Source: Phoenix dactylifera (Eukaryota > Streptophyta > Magnoliopsida > Arecales > Arecaceae). From it: a DNA stretch of 64,000 bases. The notes beneath the pieces are model-generated. The model saw only the letters and a list, made by a program, of their open reading frames with translations. It was not told where the DNA came from and made no database searches. The position numbers and the translations under genes were made by a program. Positions 22,277-36,600 of this stretch are shown in pieces. Location of the stretch: contig NW_024068487.1 in NCBI RefSeq assembly GCF_009389715.1, forward strand, positions 62,001 through 126,000, read 5' to 3'. How positions within the stretch are numbered: position 1 is the stretch's first letter; the number at the start of each line of letters is the position of its first letter.

Positions 22277-23827
22277 CCTAGATCAATAGTAAAAGAACGA
22301 CCAGCGATTACATCAAGGACTTCATAGAAGTTATCTAATTTCCTTAATATAAATGGACTAGTTGATAATATGCTGTATTTGTCGCCCCAATTCACACTCA
22401 CCTTTCCCCACAAGTTTTTGGGGCAGAAAATCATAATACATATATGTTTGCAGACGATGATAATAACTTAAGTTGGGTAAAAGGACATGCTCTGATATTT
22501 ATGGTTACCAAACTTAGATTTTATATGAAGTTAAAGTCATCGTCCAGAGAAACATTTTGTCTGTGCTATGAAAATAAAACATGAAATTGCCTTAAAAATT
22601 CAGAGTTTTGATTTAAAAGAGTAGTCTCTGCCTTTGGAGGACGGTAGTTTAAAGCTGGATCCGGGTTGGGTACTCGCTCTGGAGGAAACCATGGTGCCAA
22701 AATTCCGACAGGCTTCGCAGGAGGAAACTGGAACTGCAGAAACTCTACCAAAACCTTGGCCGCTAAAAAGATTTTTGAGAAATTGATGAAAGCAGTCCTG
22801 TATATCATTTTCACTGCCCAAAATCCCCCGAGCCTATTCCAAAATAGCTATAAAATTCACTCTTATTTTCCCGTTTGGTTGAAACTTCATCCCTTTTTGT
22901 TCAATACAATTGTTCAGTATTGTTCGGCAATCCTTATTTTTGGAACCATTTACAAATTGTAACACAAGTACGCATGTACATAGCCTAGCAGAGTATATAC
23001 ATCAAAGGCATATACACAAAGCATAATTGTTTATTTCAATATGCAAATTCCACGTATCGGTAGGGATTAATGATAAAAGGAGGAAATTTGTCACTCCAAA
23101 TCAAAAAACTTGAAGAGATTTGTTTTCATTACAGTCAATAGAGCAACTCCAAAAGCCTTGTCCAAGAAGCAACACATCAGTTCTAGCAGTTCAGAGATAT
23201 GAAATACATTATGACACTAGTACCAGTGCCTATTGAGTGTGCTTCAATAATTATAACATACGATATCTATTTTACTATTAAACTGAAACTCCCTCAGCGT
23301 TCCTGTTGGGCTTCAGTTCCTATGACCCCAACCTTCAGTTCCCAAAATACCGTTTCATATACCGCACTTCTCCCTGCCATGCGTTTCTGAACCCTACGCC
23401 CCACTAGCGTAGTTGAGATCGTATGGTTCTAAACCCTAAGGTCAAGGCTTCAAATCCTGACATTTAGTATTTATTTATTTTTATTTTTTCACAGCACAAG
23501 CATCACATGTGTCATATTCCAGTTCAATAAAAATAACTTCATATAAATATCAAAAAATATATTTGCTGGTTGTACTCATCCCAAGTGGCTATAAAATTCA
23601 TCTTATAATTATCAAGGAAATGTGATACTAGAAATAATACAAAACGCAGACACATCCCATTGGGATGAGATAGAGAACTCTCTACAAGAAAATAAATTAG
23701 GAGAGGAGTACCTCATCTGGTTTGCGTTGTTATGGAAGTCTTCCAAGAAGGTGCGTCTATTGCTTTAGCCTTGCCTGCATTTTCCCGATTGCTAAGAAAA
23801 CAACACAAGGCCTTGGGATCAAAGCTG
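22277..23827. other. convergent intergenic region, EF-hand 3' to TRM6 3'
   Basis: Holds the 3' UTRs of two genes that face each other. AATAAA at about 22573 could serve the EF-hand gene. A frame on the minus strand at 22566-22814 (with APWFPPERVPNPDPALNYRP) looks protein-like but matches no family I know. A tRNA-like SINE fragment lies near 23397-23490. Confidence 0.5.
23397..23490 (+). mobile_element. short SINE-like fragment with A and B boxes
   Basis: TAGCGTAGTTGAG (A-box-like) lies about 38 bases before GGCTTCAAATCC (B-box-like), followed by a T-rich tail. The spacing suits a tRNA-derived head. It is not a functional tRNA: I could not fold a plausible acceptor stem. Confidence 0.45.
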
Positions 23828-26800
23828 TCAATTATTTCCATTGCCAGCTTCGCTGCCGCAAATTCTAATTCCACTTAAAATGTAACCACCAAATGCACTC
23901 ATCTGCATCATTGGATGAGTACGTGCAGGAAGAACCTGCATCAGCATTTGGAAAAACGAGAAAATATTCATTTAAGGCATCCGTACCACCAAAAATGTTT
24001 ACCTTGAATCTAAAATATAAAGACCAAGACTACCTAACATGCATTATAACCAAGTTAGACTAAAAGGATATATCAATACCTATTAAAGAAAGTTTACTAT
24101 CTATGTCGTTAACAGTGAGAACCAAAATTCTTGATTAAACAATGACCTGGCTGGAGTTTAGGGTTAACATCGTTTTTCTCAATACCATGATGTCACCATG
24201 GATTAGTTAGCCAGCGTTGGTCATCTTGCACTTCCAGATAGGTGTTGGAGTTCTGAATCTGACGTTGGTCAGATTAGGCCAGCAACATGGCAATTTTTGC
24301 CCGAAGACCAAGTGCATTGTCACCACTGTAAGCATTGTTTTCTAATCATCATAACAAAAAAGAAGGGGAGGAAAAGGAGAAGGCAGCATCGGAGGAAGAA
24401 GCAAGATCTGGAGTAAATAGTGTTGCAACAAAGTGAGTTGGCATCAACTGATTTGCAGCTCTAGCAGTAATCAACACATGATGACTTCGGATGGTGCTAC
24501 TGTAAATACTCACTTAAAAACCATACTTTCGCTCAGGATTGCATGGCTTTATGCATTTGTCCTACAGATAAATTGAAAAAAAAAAACTTACAGTACTATA
24601 AACATACTAGCTTTTTTCTCCCAGACAAACTCTACTGGTCAACAGGGGTCAGCTAGAATTAACACAAGAAAAAAGGTTAAAGTATAAAGTTTCATTGAAT
24701 AACGGTGGAGAAGCACATTATTGAGTCATCATGGCCTGTGAACTTTCGATATTTTATAATTTGTTAAATAACTTGACTGAGTGGCTAGGAGGCATCTCTA
24801 TGGCTGTTCTGAAGATAACCAAGCATGGAAACAACAGAATCAGTCTTAGACACTCATCTCTCCAGTAACAGTCACAAACATCCCACGATTTTGGTGAAAG
24901 TTTCGTAGCAAATGGTGACTGGATGATGCTGCACAAGAGATCTAATGAACAATGCTTTTTACCCATAAGGGGGCATCATGGTAAAACCCTGAAAATTAGC
25001 TTTCTGTCATGATGTCCTCTTACAGGTAAGAAAAATGTAATTGTTGCACAAAGTTTCTGAAGTCCCATGGTGGCTGAGCTTGCTGATTTGAACTAAACAT
25101 GCATTTCTTTAGAATGAACAAGAATTATAAGCCATGGATAGATGACACCAAGAAAAAGAAAATAAAGATATACATGTACGTTACTGCTTTTAGCGATCTA
25201 AATTGTACCTCATGCTAGCGAACGTGCATATGCACTTACATGTTAATGGTAGGATAATGGCTTTACATTTAACCACATTAGAAAGTCTGACCTGATATTC
25301 ACGAAGCCAAGGCTCTGAAATTTGCAAATTAATGGCCATTCTCGAAGTTTGTAGTCTGTGCATACATGTTGCAAGAGGCTGCATATTTCACCACCGACAG
25401 GATGAGTAAGATCAATATACAGAAATAATCTTCCAACTGCATGGTTAACAGACAACTAATAACAAAATTGAACAAGCCAACAGGACATGGTGCCACAAGT
25501 GAGTACTCCTTTGGTGTAGCTTGCATATGAAATAACTGCTAACTCTAATCATACGAAATATAGAGTCACCTGAAGGAATTGGTGATAAATTGCAAATGGT
25601 GCAGAATATGACAAAAGTGGAAGCAGATCTTGAACTAAGCTCCCCACCTCCAGTTCTGGAGCGGCAATCATCAAGCTACACAACATATTACCAACAATGA
25701 AAATAAGATTTTGCCTTAACCATATTCAGTTTATACCTTACCTGCTAAAGCCTTTTTCCTTCCATAACTTTATAAGTTCTGGTGACGCTCTTCTCCCTGG
25801 GTTGACCGACTTGCAACCTCTAGAAGGGTTGTCCCCATGTCGGCAATCTACAATGACATGTACTCATAACATCTGGCAGATCACTTCCAGAAAAACAAAC
25901 AAAAAAAATGATTTCTTCTGGGGGATAACTGTTCACCTGACAAAGAATCTCCTTCCTGGACAACAGGATCTTCAGATAAAGCTATTGAACTTTTGGAAGC
26001 ACATTCAGTCAGCAAAGAATCCTTGGTTTGTGATTGTATTTCTGAAGATTGGATATTCTCATGTGATTTGGAGTTTTCATGGTCAAGGTTTTCTGAAGAA
26101 CAGAGATCAGAAAAAGGAGCTTGAACAATCCTGCATTTGATGGAACACCACACAACTGAATTTGCAAAAGATACTGATTTCCACTTATTTAATAATCAAC
26201 ATAAACCAAAGTGATGGACAGACAACTATTTCATTGTCAAATCTCCATCAAATAAGTTAATGCATAACCACTTGCATAAATTAGGAACATTGTTAGCCAA
26301 TCAGGGAACTTGTTAAGTTGGTGCAATAAGGCGAAGTGAATACTTGGCTATAGCCTATTGCCAACGAGCAATGCCATTCGCCTAACAATATATATGTGGC
26401 TAATGGAAGGAGTGAACATCTGCGAGAAAGCATTAAAATTATAAGAGTATGCGACTAAGCATCCTCTGGTTAAGTATTTCATATACAAGGATGGCAGTTG
26501 CAAAAGGGATACAAACATTTGGAGGGGTGAAGATAGAATAGAGAGTGGTCATTCCAGTAAGAAAGCAACTTTGATAAGCCATAAGAACAAAATGAAATAC
26601 TGGTAGGCTGAGAGAAGAGCATAAGAGTTAATAGGCCAAAGGAGACTAGACAATCTGAGGGATAAAGATGAAGTCAAAGCTATCAGCAGTAGAAAGTAGG
26701 AGCGAAGAGGGATAGCACAGTACAGGATATGAATAAGGGTTGCATACCTCACAATATACTTGTCAAAAGAATGCATACCTGCTCAATGTTTCACTATTGA

Positions 26801-29800
26801 AATTGAACATTCTCACTATATCTGAAGGGTAGGACATTGATCGAAAATAAGTACTGCAGATGTAGCCTATACCTGTCACATGGACAACAGACACCACATT
26901 TTAATGTACTCTCAGCAATCCTCGCTACATGCATAATTACATAGTATGATTCATCCTGAAGAAGAAAACAAATTCATATATAGGACGACTGTAAAAACAC
27001 ATAAGAGCTACAATAGTGCACTAACAGTACTTTGCAAATATTAAATGGGCAAAAAGATTAACCATACGAAAAGAAAACCTATTAAAACATGGAACTATTC
27101 CCAGACTACTACACTCGGATAATAGCCGTCACTCAATACAATTGTACATTGTGACTTACCAGAAACATGGGACCAATTCATGAATAGTATATGGCAGTTT
27201 GAGTTCTAGTACTTGTGCATTTTGCATGAGTCCGTGGGATGCATAATATGTATCATAACCCAATGCTTCATAGGAAAGGACATAGTTAACCAGTTACCTG
27301 AATCAGTTTACATAAAAAATAATATCTTAATTAATTCTAATCTCCAAAAGTAATTATCATCAATTCTATTAGTCACACTGACTTTTTTAGTTAATTATTT
27401 AACTTAAAGCTATGCCTAAAACAAACATCATTGTTGATTTTGATTGGAGTTGAAGCTACAATCTCATGTCCAATTTCAAAAATCCATGTTGGTTATGTAT
27501 CTGAGTCAGATATCTATCAAACACTTGGATACTTGGGAAGTTCTATGGTAGCCACTTTAAAAGATTGGAAGAGAACTCAAACCTTCGAACAATGAGTTCG
27601 ATCCTCAATTTTGATGTTAGGAATGAGTATGTTTCTTTTTGGGAGATTAGTCAAGGATGACAGCATTGAAACAATTTAGCAAAATATTTATTTTATATCC
27701 TTGAGTTAATTGGAAAGTTTGAGAAACATATATTTAAACATCCTAACAAACAATATCTTTTTAATATTTTCTTTTAATATTTACATAAATAATATTTAAA
27801 GGCATAATTATAATTTAGTCAAAATTACATTTTCTGTACCCCAAGTATCTTTTTTTTCCTCCTCTCCAGCCAGACATTTGCTTACATGTTTGAATCTGAT
27901 TCTCATATCCCTGTCCATGCAACACTTGCAATTTGGAATACTAATTTCCGCAGAAAATAATGTGAACAAGTTTAAACTCGGTATTCTATCTATACTAATT
28001 CATAAAACAAGAACAACTAGTATTAGTCATCTACTGTAGTCAGCTTTTATTGTAGCCTTAGCCAATCTTTTGTACATTTTAAGCATAACTGTGTCTCTTC
28101 TCCCCAACAATACCAACCATGATATGGCAGTCATTTTTGGAAGTACTTGGTACAAAATAATTGTGGTACAAACCTTTTGACACTTTCCAATCTAAATCCA
28201 GAACTTCATGAATACTGAAAAATAGAACTACCTCCCAACCGTTCTGCAATAGCTCCAGTAAGTAGACCTCCAACCATATCCACCACAAGGATATCTGAGT
28301 ATGCACCAACATTAGCCATTGAAAGCAGGAGAGATAGTGTGTCCATGCGCAAAAACCTAAGAATCATAAAAGGAGAACATCAATGGAGAAAAATGGTGCT
28401 TATCAAGCAATAATTTATTAGCTATTGCTAAGGGGATATGCTAATAGTACAAGTAAACACGCAACTATCAGAAACAATATTATGTCATGGCAATTTCTTT
28501 TGTTAAATTGAAGGACACTCATAGATGAGATGCTACCATACACAACAGTCTTTATTTCATTAAGGAAAAAAGACAATAATAAAGCACAATAAATCAATTG
28601 TAACTTTGAGAATGCCCCGTTGAAAGCATATAAATATTTAGATTGGATTAATTGGATAATCAGCAACTTCTCATTAATGGTTTTTTTCTCATTAGTTTAT
28701 AGATATGGCCAACCAAATGATGTCAAAATCATCTGACATACTTACAAAAAAAGTCGTAATTCATTAGAACACACCACTTCCACATCTTATGACCATTGAA
28801 GCAAATTACGATTCACGCTCAAGTAAATGAGCGCCAAGGCTGAATTAGTGCATGTGTGAGGAGTTGTGCAGCCTATATACAAGCTTCCCACAGTACTAGC
28901 AGCACAAGTAAAACTACACCATTTTAGTCTTTGCAGATACAATTATATATCCAATAATTTTTACCATGAATCTTGAGCTTATTCATGTCATCAAAATGTA
29001 AATGTAGCAATAAGGTTTTGGTTCATATGACTAATAATTCAAAACTACACAAAGCATATGCCGTACAATAACTAGCACACATTTTCAAATAATTATAATG
29101 AAGTATTACTTAGAAATCAATTTCATATGTTCAAAATACACACAACAGTATGAAATGATGAAAATAGCTCCATTTTTTTCCAAAAAAAAGAAAAAAAAAA
29201 CATCTGAGCATCTTAATACTGGACTCTGAAATATCTGACCATCTTTGCATGCTAGTGTGTGCCAAGCATCAGCACAGGTAGGCAAAATGTAAGATTTAAG
29301 TACCGCCACATATCAATCGGCACCAGTAAGGTACGGGCACCATACCAACACGTGTGCAGTACCTAATTTTTGATATGCTGACATATGGAGGCATACCATG
29401 TGTCAGTTCAGAACCATATCATACTGGCTTTGTACTGTACTAGTAAGGTACTGGACAGGTACCAGCACTTTAAACCTTGATTCTTATCACGATGGTCCTA
29501 TCAAGAAGATGCATGATGTGCAACATTTCAATCGATGTCTCGAAGACCATGGGGCTTGAAGAGCGAAGGTCTGAATGTTAGAATAACTCAGTGAATCCAT
29601 CAAAGAGTAATTGCAACACATACACTTAAAACAAGTCATCACCTCTTTTATATGGCATTCATATAATGCACATGTACAAACATAAGCAACTAACACAAGT
29701 CATATATACAAACAAAATCATAGACAATGAAAAAAATACTGAATAACAGATATATCTCTTCACAAAGAATATGATCCTCAACAGAAGAGAATGGCAAAGC

Positions 29801-32800
29801 AAGCCTTGTAAAACCAACTTCAATTAATGGGCTATTTGTTGGTTACAAAAAAAACTACAAATACAAACTATTCAGCACAAGACAGATTAAAGATATAACC
29901 CACTCAAGCAATTGTAAATACAAAGTCTAGCATTAAAACAAAAATGTTGTCCACATATTAACTCATCAAAATACACGACAAGACGACAACATTTTTATTC
30001 CTTCTGTCATGGTTGAGCATCTACAACATCCTATATTTCTATATCTCCAAAGCAATGCCACAAACAACTGATATCCAAATAGAGGGAACAAAGAATACAA
30101 GAATTTTGATTATAGTTACCCTATCCGAGCAGGATATTTCTTGAAATATGTCTCACATATACTGCAAAACAAACAAAAGAGCATAACAAGGAAAAGGATT
30201 TAGTTACACGCACAAATAAATTCGATTGCACATCCAAAAAAAGAATCAGTAAACACTCATGCCAAAGTAAACCTGGTTCCAGCATAAAAAGATATGATGG
30301 TGGTATCATTAAGATAATACACTCCATAAAACAAGCATGACATTGTCTCCTAAAATTTTAATTTATATTAATCTATCATGAAGCATGATTACGTTGTAAT
30401 ATTTCAAAATCTAGAATCTACTACCATAATTGTTTCAGAAGAGAAATATGTATTCTTTGATGTAACAAACATGAGAACAAAATAATTATAGCCTCAACAA
30501 AGTCTACTCTTTTTAATATTAATTAAAGCAATAAACATTAATAGGAATAATGTAATCTTCCCTACAGGATAGTATATGAAGTACCTTAGCTTAGATGTGA
30601 CCTTGTCCGAAAAGCTTAAAAAGTATCAAGTTTTCTTCTTTTTTTTTTTAAGTCCAATGTGTTATCAAAATCTTATAAAAATGCCTTTTGGATAAATAGT
30701 ATAATAGATCAAAAAATGTTGCAAAAAAAATCATAAAATATCCTACAATTAGCATGAATGATACCTCTTACTGAGGCACATATAGCACTTCTAAATATAT
30801 ATCTTTTTCAAGTTCTTATTTCCAACAGTACTTCTATTTATTTAATGCACTGTTGGACTACAAATATCACGTGAAATGAGCACATTATGTGGACTACCAA
30901 TATCACAGGAAATGAACACACTATACAATAAGAATACTACAGTCAAGAGGAGCTTTCCAAAGCTTAACATGATAATTATTCATCGATATGAATAATGAGT
31001 CATTCAAATATTCTTCCAACTTACTTTCTACTGAGAGTTTAAGATGTTGTAAACTAATGTCCTGGATGGTTTTGCTAAATTATCTATAGATCTGCAACAG
31101 AACAACTCTTTTGAGATATTAGGTGTTTACACTGGTTTGATAAAATGAAAGCCTTACTAATTTAACCAAGAACAATTGAATTGATTAAAGAAACCCTTGT
31201 CATATGCATAATAGTTTTGGGCATTGTTATGCATGTCCAATTTAAAATCTTGAATTGTTTGCTCTCCAAAAGAGTGCGGTGATACATGAAACAATGATAG
31301 ATGTTAAATCAAAATCCTAAACTAAATCTAAAAGAAAAAAAAATGCAGCATTTCCTCACTGTGATCACCATAAGTTCCTTTAAAATATAAATAGAAAAGA
31401 AAACTAAAATGTCTGAGAATTATAAATCACTTTTCACATTATAAGGAAAAGAAAAGCACTCCTACAGCAGGAAACAACATTTTACTTTGTGATATTGAGA
31501 CTGAAAGATGAAATTTAAGGGAATTTTGTATAATGGTTAATTCTAAACCATAGCATACGATTTCCTTTGGAGCCGGTAGTGCATTATCATGATAACCATG
31601 GAATGCCGTACCGGCCGGTACGGGCTGGTACGTACCGGTCGGTCCTAGACCGGTACTGGAATCTCCGGTTTTCTTGTACGAACCGGCCGGTACGAAGCCC
31701 ACAGCGCGAGGCGCTGTGGTTTTTGGCTCGCGGTACCGGCCGGTATGTACCGGACCGGACCGGTACCGTACCGGTCCGGCCCGCCACCGGTACGCCGACC
31801 GGTACCGGTACGGCGGACCTTGATGATAACAATTATAAAAGCTTTCAAATAGAGAATCAGGATCATAATTGAAAATTGGCACTAACAAATGCATCACACA
31901 TTACTTTCTTTGTTGTTTTATTTCCAAGATCCATAGAAAAATCCTTTCACTTCCAAATCATTTTCTTTGTAAACTATTCCAGCTTCCATCAGACATCTAA
32001 TTGTTACACTCCCTTATAAAGGATCATGTACAGGCGAAAAACACCAGACGTCAATATGCATCAAGTATCAAACTAATTTAATAACCCATATAGGAAAGTT
32101 TGATTATATGTCACACAGAAAAATAGTTAAAAATTAAGTTGCAATAGTTGATTGGGTAGTTGTTGAACATACAAATTGCACCATGATATACCATACCGGG
32201 TGCATACTGAGCATACCATACCGTACCGGTACCAAACCGGGACGTGGTGCAAGGGACATACCGAATATAAGTACACCAAACCAAACCCTTATACCGGGTG
32301 TACTAACATTATACTAAGATGGTACCTGAACAAGTTCCAGTACCGAGTTTGTGAACTTTAAATTACACCATACTGAAAAAACTCTGCATCCCTCTATGTC
32401 TTATTCAGTTCCACGTAAAGGTAATAGATCAAGGAAATACTTATGATGCTGAATAGAAACATTTAATGGAAAAACATTAAGTTTTATTTAGACACCGGTG
32501 AATCTCATTTTGCTTACCTTCCAATGAATTTATTACTGTCAATGCATGAAAATAACATCAAAACAAAACGAAATTAACTTTAAATGACAGTTTTATTACC
32601 TTCGAGTAGAAGGGCGCCTTAGAAGTACCTTAGGAGCATATTTCTTCTGTTTCTTAAGCTTGTATTTCTCCTGCAGATGGATTTTTTGATCAGAATTTTT
32701 CAAAGAACAAGGCTTCCTAAACTTTTGACATTACACTCACCTGTGAAAAAGCTGTTTTCGTTCCAAATGTTGAGCTGTTAGCTATAAGAGCTTCCACAAT

Positions 32801-33452
32801 TTCATCACCAGTTGCACCTTCCCTGATCAGAGAAAAGAAACATTGAATGTCAATAAACTGGGTCCACCAATCCTTATAATAATTAAAACTGAGATAAATG
32901 AACACTTGATGCTGTTAAAAACGAAAGTTTTATATTCTATTTACTATAAAGTCCAACTGAATTCTGAGAATTGCTTTTCCAACAAGAATTGATACTTACA
33001 GTTGCAACCTTCATATCTGTTAAGCCAGATTGAACTAATGAGGAAAGACTATCATTTTTTTCGCATTCAAATATTACTTTAATAATTTAAAACCTCAGTA
33101 GAGTCAATGATTAACAGCATTGCAGATGTATTGACATTTCAAACATCGAATTCATCAAGGGGAGGAAGTCTCTTCAGCATATTAGAATATCACAGTCAAC
33201 ATACCATGGGTTTTTTTACCCAAAAAGGTACATCCATAATTAAGTAGCTACTTCCACCAACCTTCAGTAAGCTTCATTCAATTTTGCTTTCTATTAATAC
33301 CTACAATGAGCCATGTTCCGTAACAGCATGGTTTAGCATCTTGTGAATTCAAATTCATCCACCACCATGTCACATAATTTACATGAAAATGACCAATAGA
33401 TGCAATTGAAAACACCCCACCAGTGTCACCCCCAATGCATAGAGACAGAAAG

Positions 33453-33489
<37 letters not shown>

Positions 33490-33635
33490 AGAGGGTGCGG
33501 GGGAATTATTATTACATAGAGCCTCTATATTATTACATAGAGCCTCTATATATTTTCATTGGACCTTAAAGTCCTGATAACAAAAAATTGATATTTTCAA
33601 ATTGGATATGCACATGTACAAATCAAGAGGTGTGT

Positions 33636-33668
<33 letters not shown>

Positions 33669-36600
33669 AAGGTTTTAAATTTTATAGGACAGGGTTGTCC
33701 TGATTTTTCCACGGAACGGAACACGCCCCCGTCCAGATACTTGGTACAGGGGATGTCTCAAGACGTGCTAATCAGGATGCTGGGACAATGGCAGGACGGC
33801 TGTATCCCGACACTCGGGATGGTACTCCATTACATATATACTACATATAATAAGACAGATTTGAAATCAGCGAATATTCCTATTCCATTTGTCAATTATA
33901 ATACTGAGAATAACCCATGTTTATCTTAAAATACATTAACTATCTCATAAGTTTTCTTGCCATTAACTACCCCACGCACATTTTCCTCCTTTCCCAATCA
34001 GATCGGACTTCATTCATAAAAGTCCCAAACAAATTGGACTCTATTTCTTTAATTTGACTCTTAAACATATTGGTCTCAGATTTGACTCTTAAACAAATTG
34101 GACAACTACTCACTCTCTCCTCTCTTCCCTTAAACGTGTATTGCACATGCCTACTTGCTAGTGCATGTGTATGTATATACATACATACATACATATATAC
34201 ATATATATACATATACATGTTTATATACACATGCATCCATATATACATATACACATACATACACATATACATATACATGTACATGTAATTGTGTGTGTGT
34301 ATTAAAAAGAGCGTCAGGGGTCCTTTGAATCTATCAAATTTGACCTTTGAAGGAATACTAATTACTTACACAGAAAACAAAGAACTTTATTATTATCGCT
34401 ACAAATCTCAAGTCTAACACCTTATTATGGTACATATTTTTTGCTCTCTAGCCATCCATATCTCGACAACCCAATCCTATAATTTTAAACTCCAACACTA
34501 ACAACTGAAAATCTTGAATACTGTTTTGTTTTGAATTTTAAAAAGTTTCCATGCAAAAATTTCCTATAGTGTTTCTAGAGAGAAGTATAGCTTTCCCATA
34601 CCTTGTCTAGGATACAATCATATCCTTTTCTTAATTCAACTAAAATCCAGTAATTTAAATTATGTTTTCAAAAAATAAAATTAAATTATATATCAAATAA
34701 ACTTTCAAAAAAGTAAATTTATCTAAGGTGATAATATCTAGCAAATACATAACTTTGGCTTCAAAAGGACTAGCTTTGTTTTTTAACATACAGTAAAAAT
34801 CAAATAATTGTCTATTATTAAATTATGCATTTAATTTTTATTTTTTGTTTATATTTTTCATGTATTGCATGTGCATGGAAGGATCCTATTGAAAAATAGT
34901 CGAGGGTCAGCTCCACGAAGCAGTTGAGGGTGAAGAGGGGTGTGAAGGAAGGAGAAGGAGAAAGATAACATCCCTAGTTTAGTAACTTGTGAATTTCTCA
35001 TATAAGTTCCCAATGTTCTTTTGGAATTCATCAATCAGCAAACAGCTAATAAATAATCTAATTACCTAAAAAAATTGCAAACAATAGGCCTATGAAAGAA
35101 TGAGAATAACTGGTGAATTGCATTAAAGTTCAGTACGCATTCTTCAATAACTTGGTTTTGATGGCAGTAATGGTGCTTTGAACATTTTTTTTTTTTGAAT
35201 TGGTAAAATAGAAAAGGCAGACTCCCCTTGAACAAAGTCCTAGATAGGCTCCTGGTTGTCCACTAGCATTAGAAGGTGGTTATGTTTGAATCTCCTTGTT
35301 TATGTTCTAATGCTACAAATTTTTAGTCCACTAAATAACACCTACTCACACATGCTTAAAGAGGAAGGCCTCGATCCTGGTGCATCAATTATTACATGAA
35401 CAAGTGACAGAAATAATATTTCCAACCAACATAAATTTATGCGGAGCTAACACAAAAATGACCGAAACATAACAGAAAATATTAGAAGAAAACAAAAATT
35501 ATCTCCAAACCTCCTCATTGCATCTATATCATCACTAGACAGATTTTGAGCTGTGTTATTGTCAATCAATGATCTATTATCTTTAAGTTCATCTATTGAC
35601 TGCCCATCATCACTTTCTTGCATGCAATTATCTGCAGGTAACAAAGGGCTGGTGAGAATAGTTGTCAAGTAAAAAAGTCAGAGAAGTAGATAACTAAAAC
35701 ACGAAAATAACAGCATGATCCAACATAACTTTTGGTTGTAATTAGGACTTTCATGTTTGTACTCTTACTAAAGTTTAAGAGGTAACTAATCGTTTACCTA
35801 TATATTCTCTACTAATAAATAATATGACCAAAACAGCATTATGGGTCTTATCTAATGTAACTTTTTCCAATATCCAGTCTAAAGCATAAAATACAATGCG
35901 AGAAGAAGCATCTTATTCCACCAGGATAATGATAGGCCATCTACAACTACAAAGTAAGAGAAGTTCATAGGTAAATGAAGTCTTTGGGATCATTATATTT
36001 GATTAACTTTTCATTATCCATCCAATGAGACAACGCGAAGAAATTTTCACAAGCGATGAAGCAGGCAATGCTAATGTACAACACGTCTAGGTCTAATATG
36101 TCGAATATTGGTCTACATGTTATTTTTGGTTACTCAGTAATGTTATTAGAAGTCGGGAAGCTTCGAGTCACATTAAATATGAATCCAATACAAAGCAAGC
36201 AGACAACATTGGACAATTTTGGTCGAATCTAGTTTTGGCACATCCTATCAACTTAGTTGGAATATTAGGGTTATCCCACAAGTGCAAATGTTAATTCCAA
36301 ATTATGTCGAATTTAAGTTTGAGCTAGTTTGATCCATCATCTGCATTTGAGCTTACACGACCCACATTCACTTTTAAAATTCATTGCACTAGAAGAATTA
36401 AAGGAAGCTAGAAGAATCTAGATGTTTCTTGGAGGAAGGACGAGAAGAATTTAAATTGGCATGGAAAGCAGGCAGATTATGGACAGTCCCTAGAAAGAAT
36501 GGATTAGAACTGACGGATTACTGGGTAAAAGGGATGTGGAATTCGGCTTCAGAATTATCATGACAAGATGGCATGCAGTCTGTGATTTTTTTGGGTAGGT

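Noticed and set aside
23397..23470. Possible tRNA gene
   Set aside because: A and B boxes are present but no acceptor stem or anticodon arm could be drawn; treated as SINE-derived.
25697..26140. 147-codon plus-strand frame
   Set aside because: Antisense to TRM6 exons 9 and 10.
31439..31897. Arg/Pro/Thr-rich frames on both strands
   Set aside because: Produced by ACCGGT/GGTACC palindromes of the MITE at 31597-31822, which read open in all frames.
34070..34288. Tyr-Ile and Met-Tyr repeat proteins
   Set aside because: Translations of the ATACAT microsatellite.
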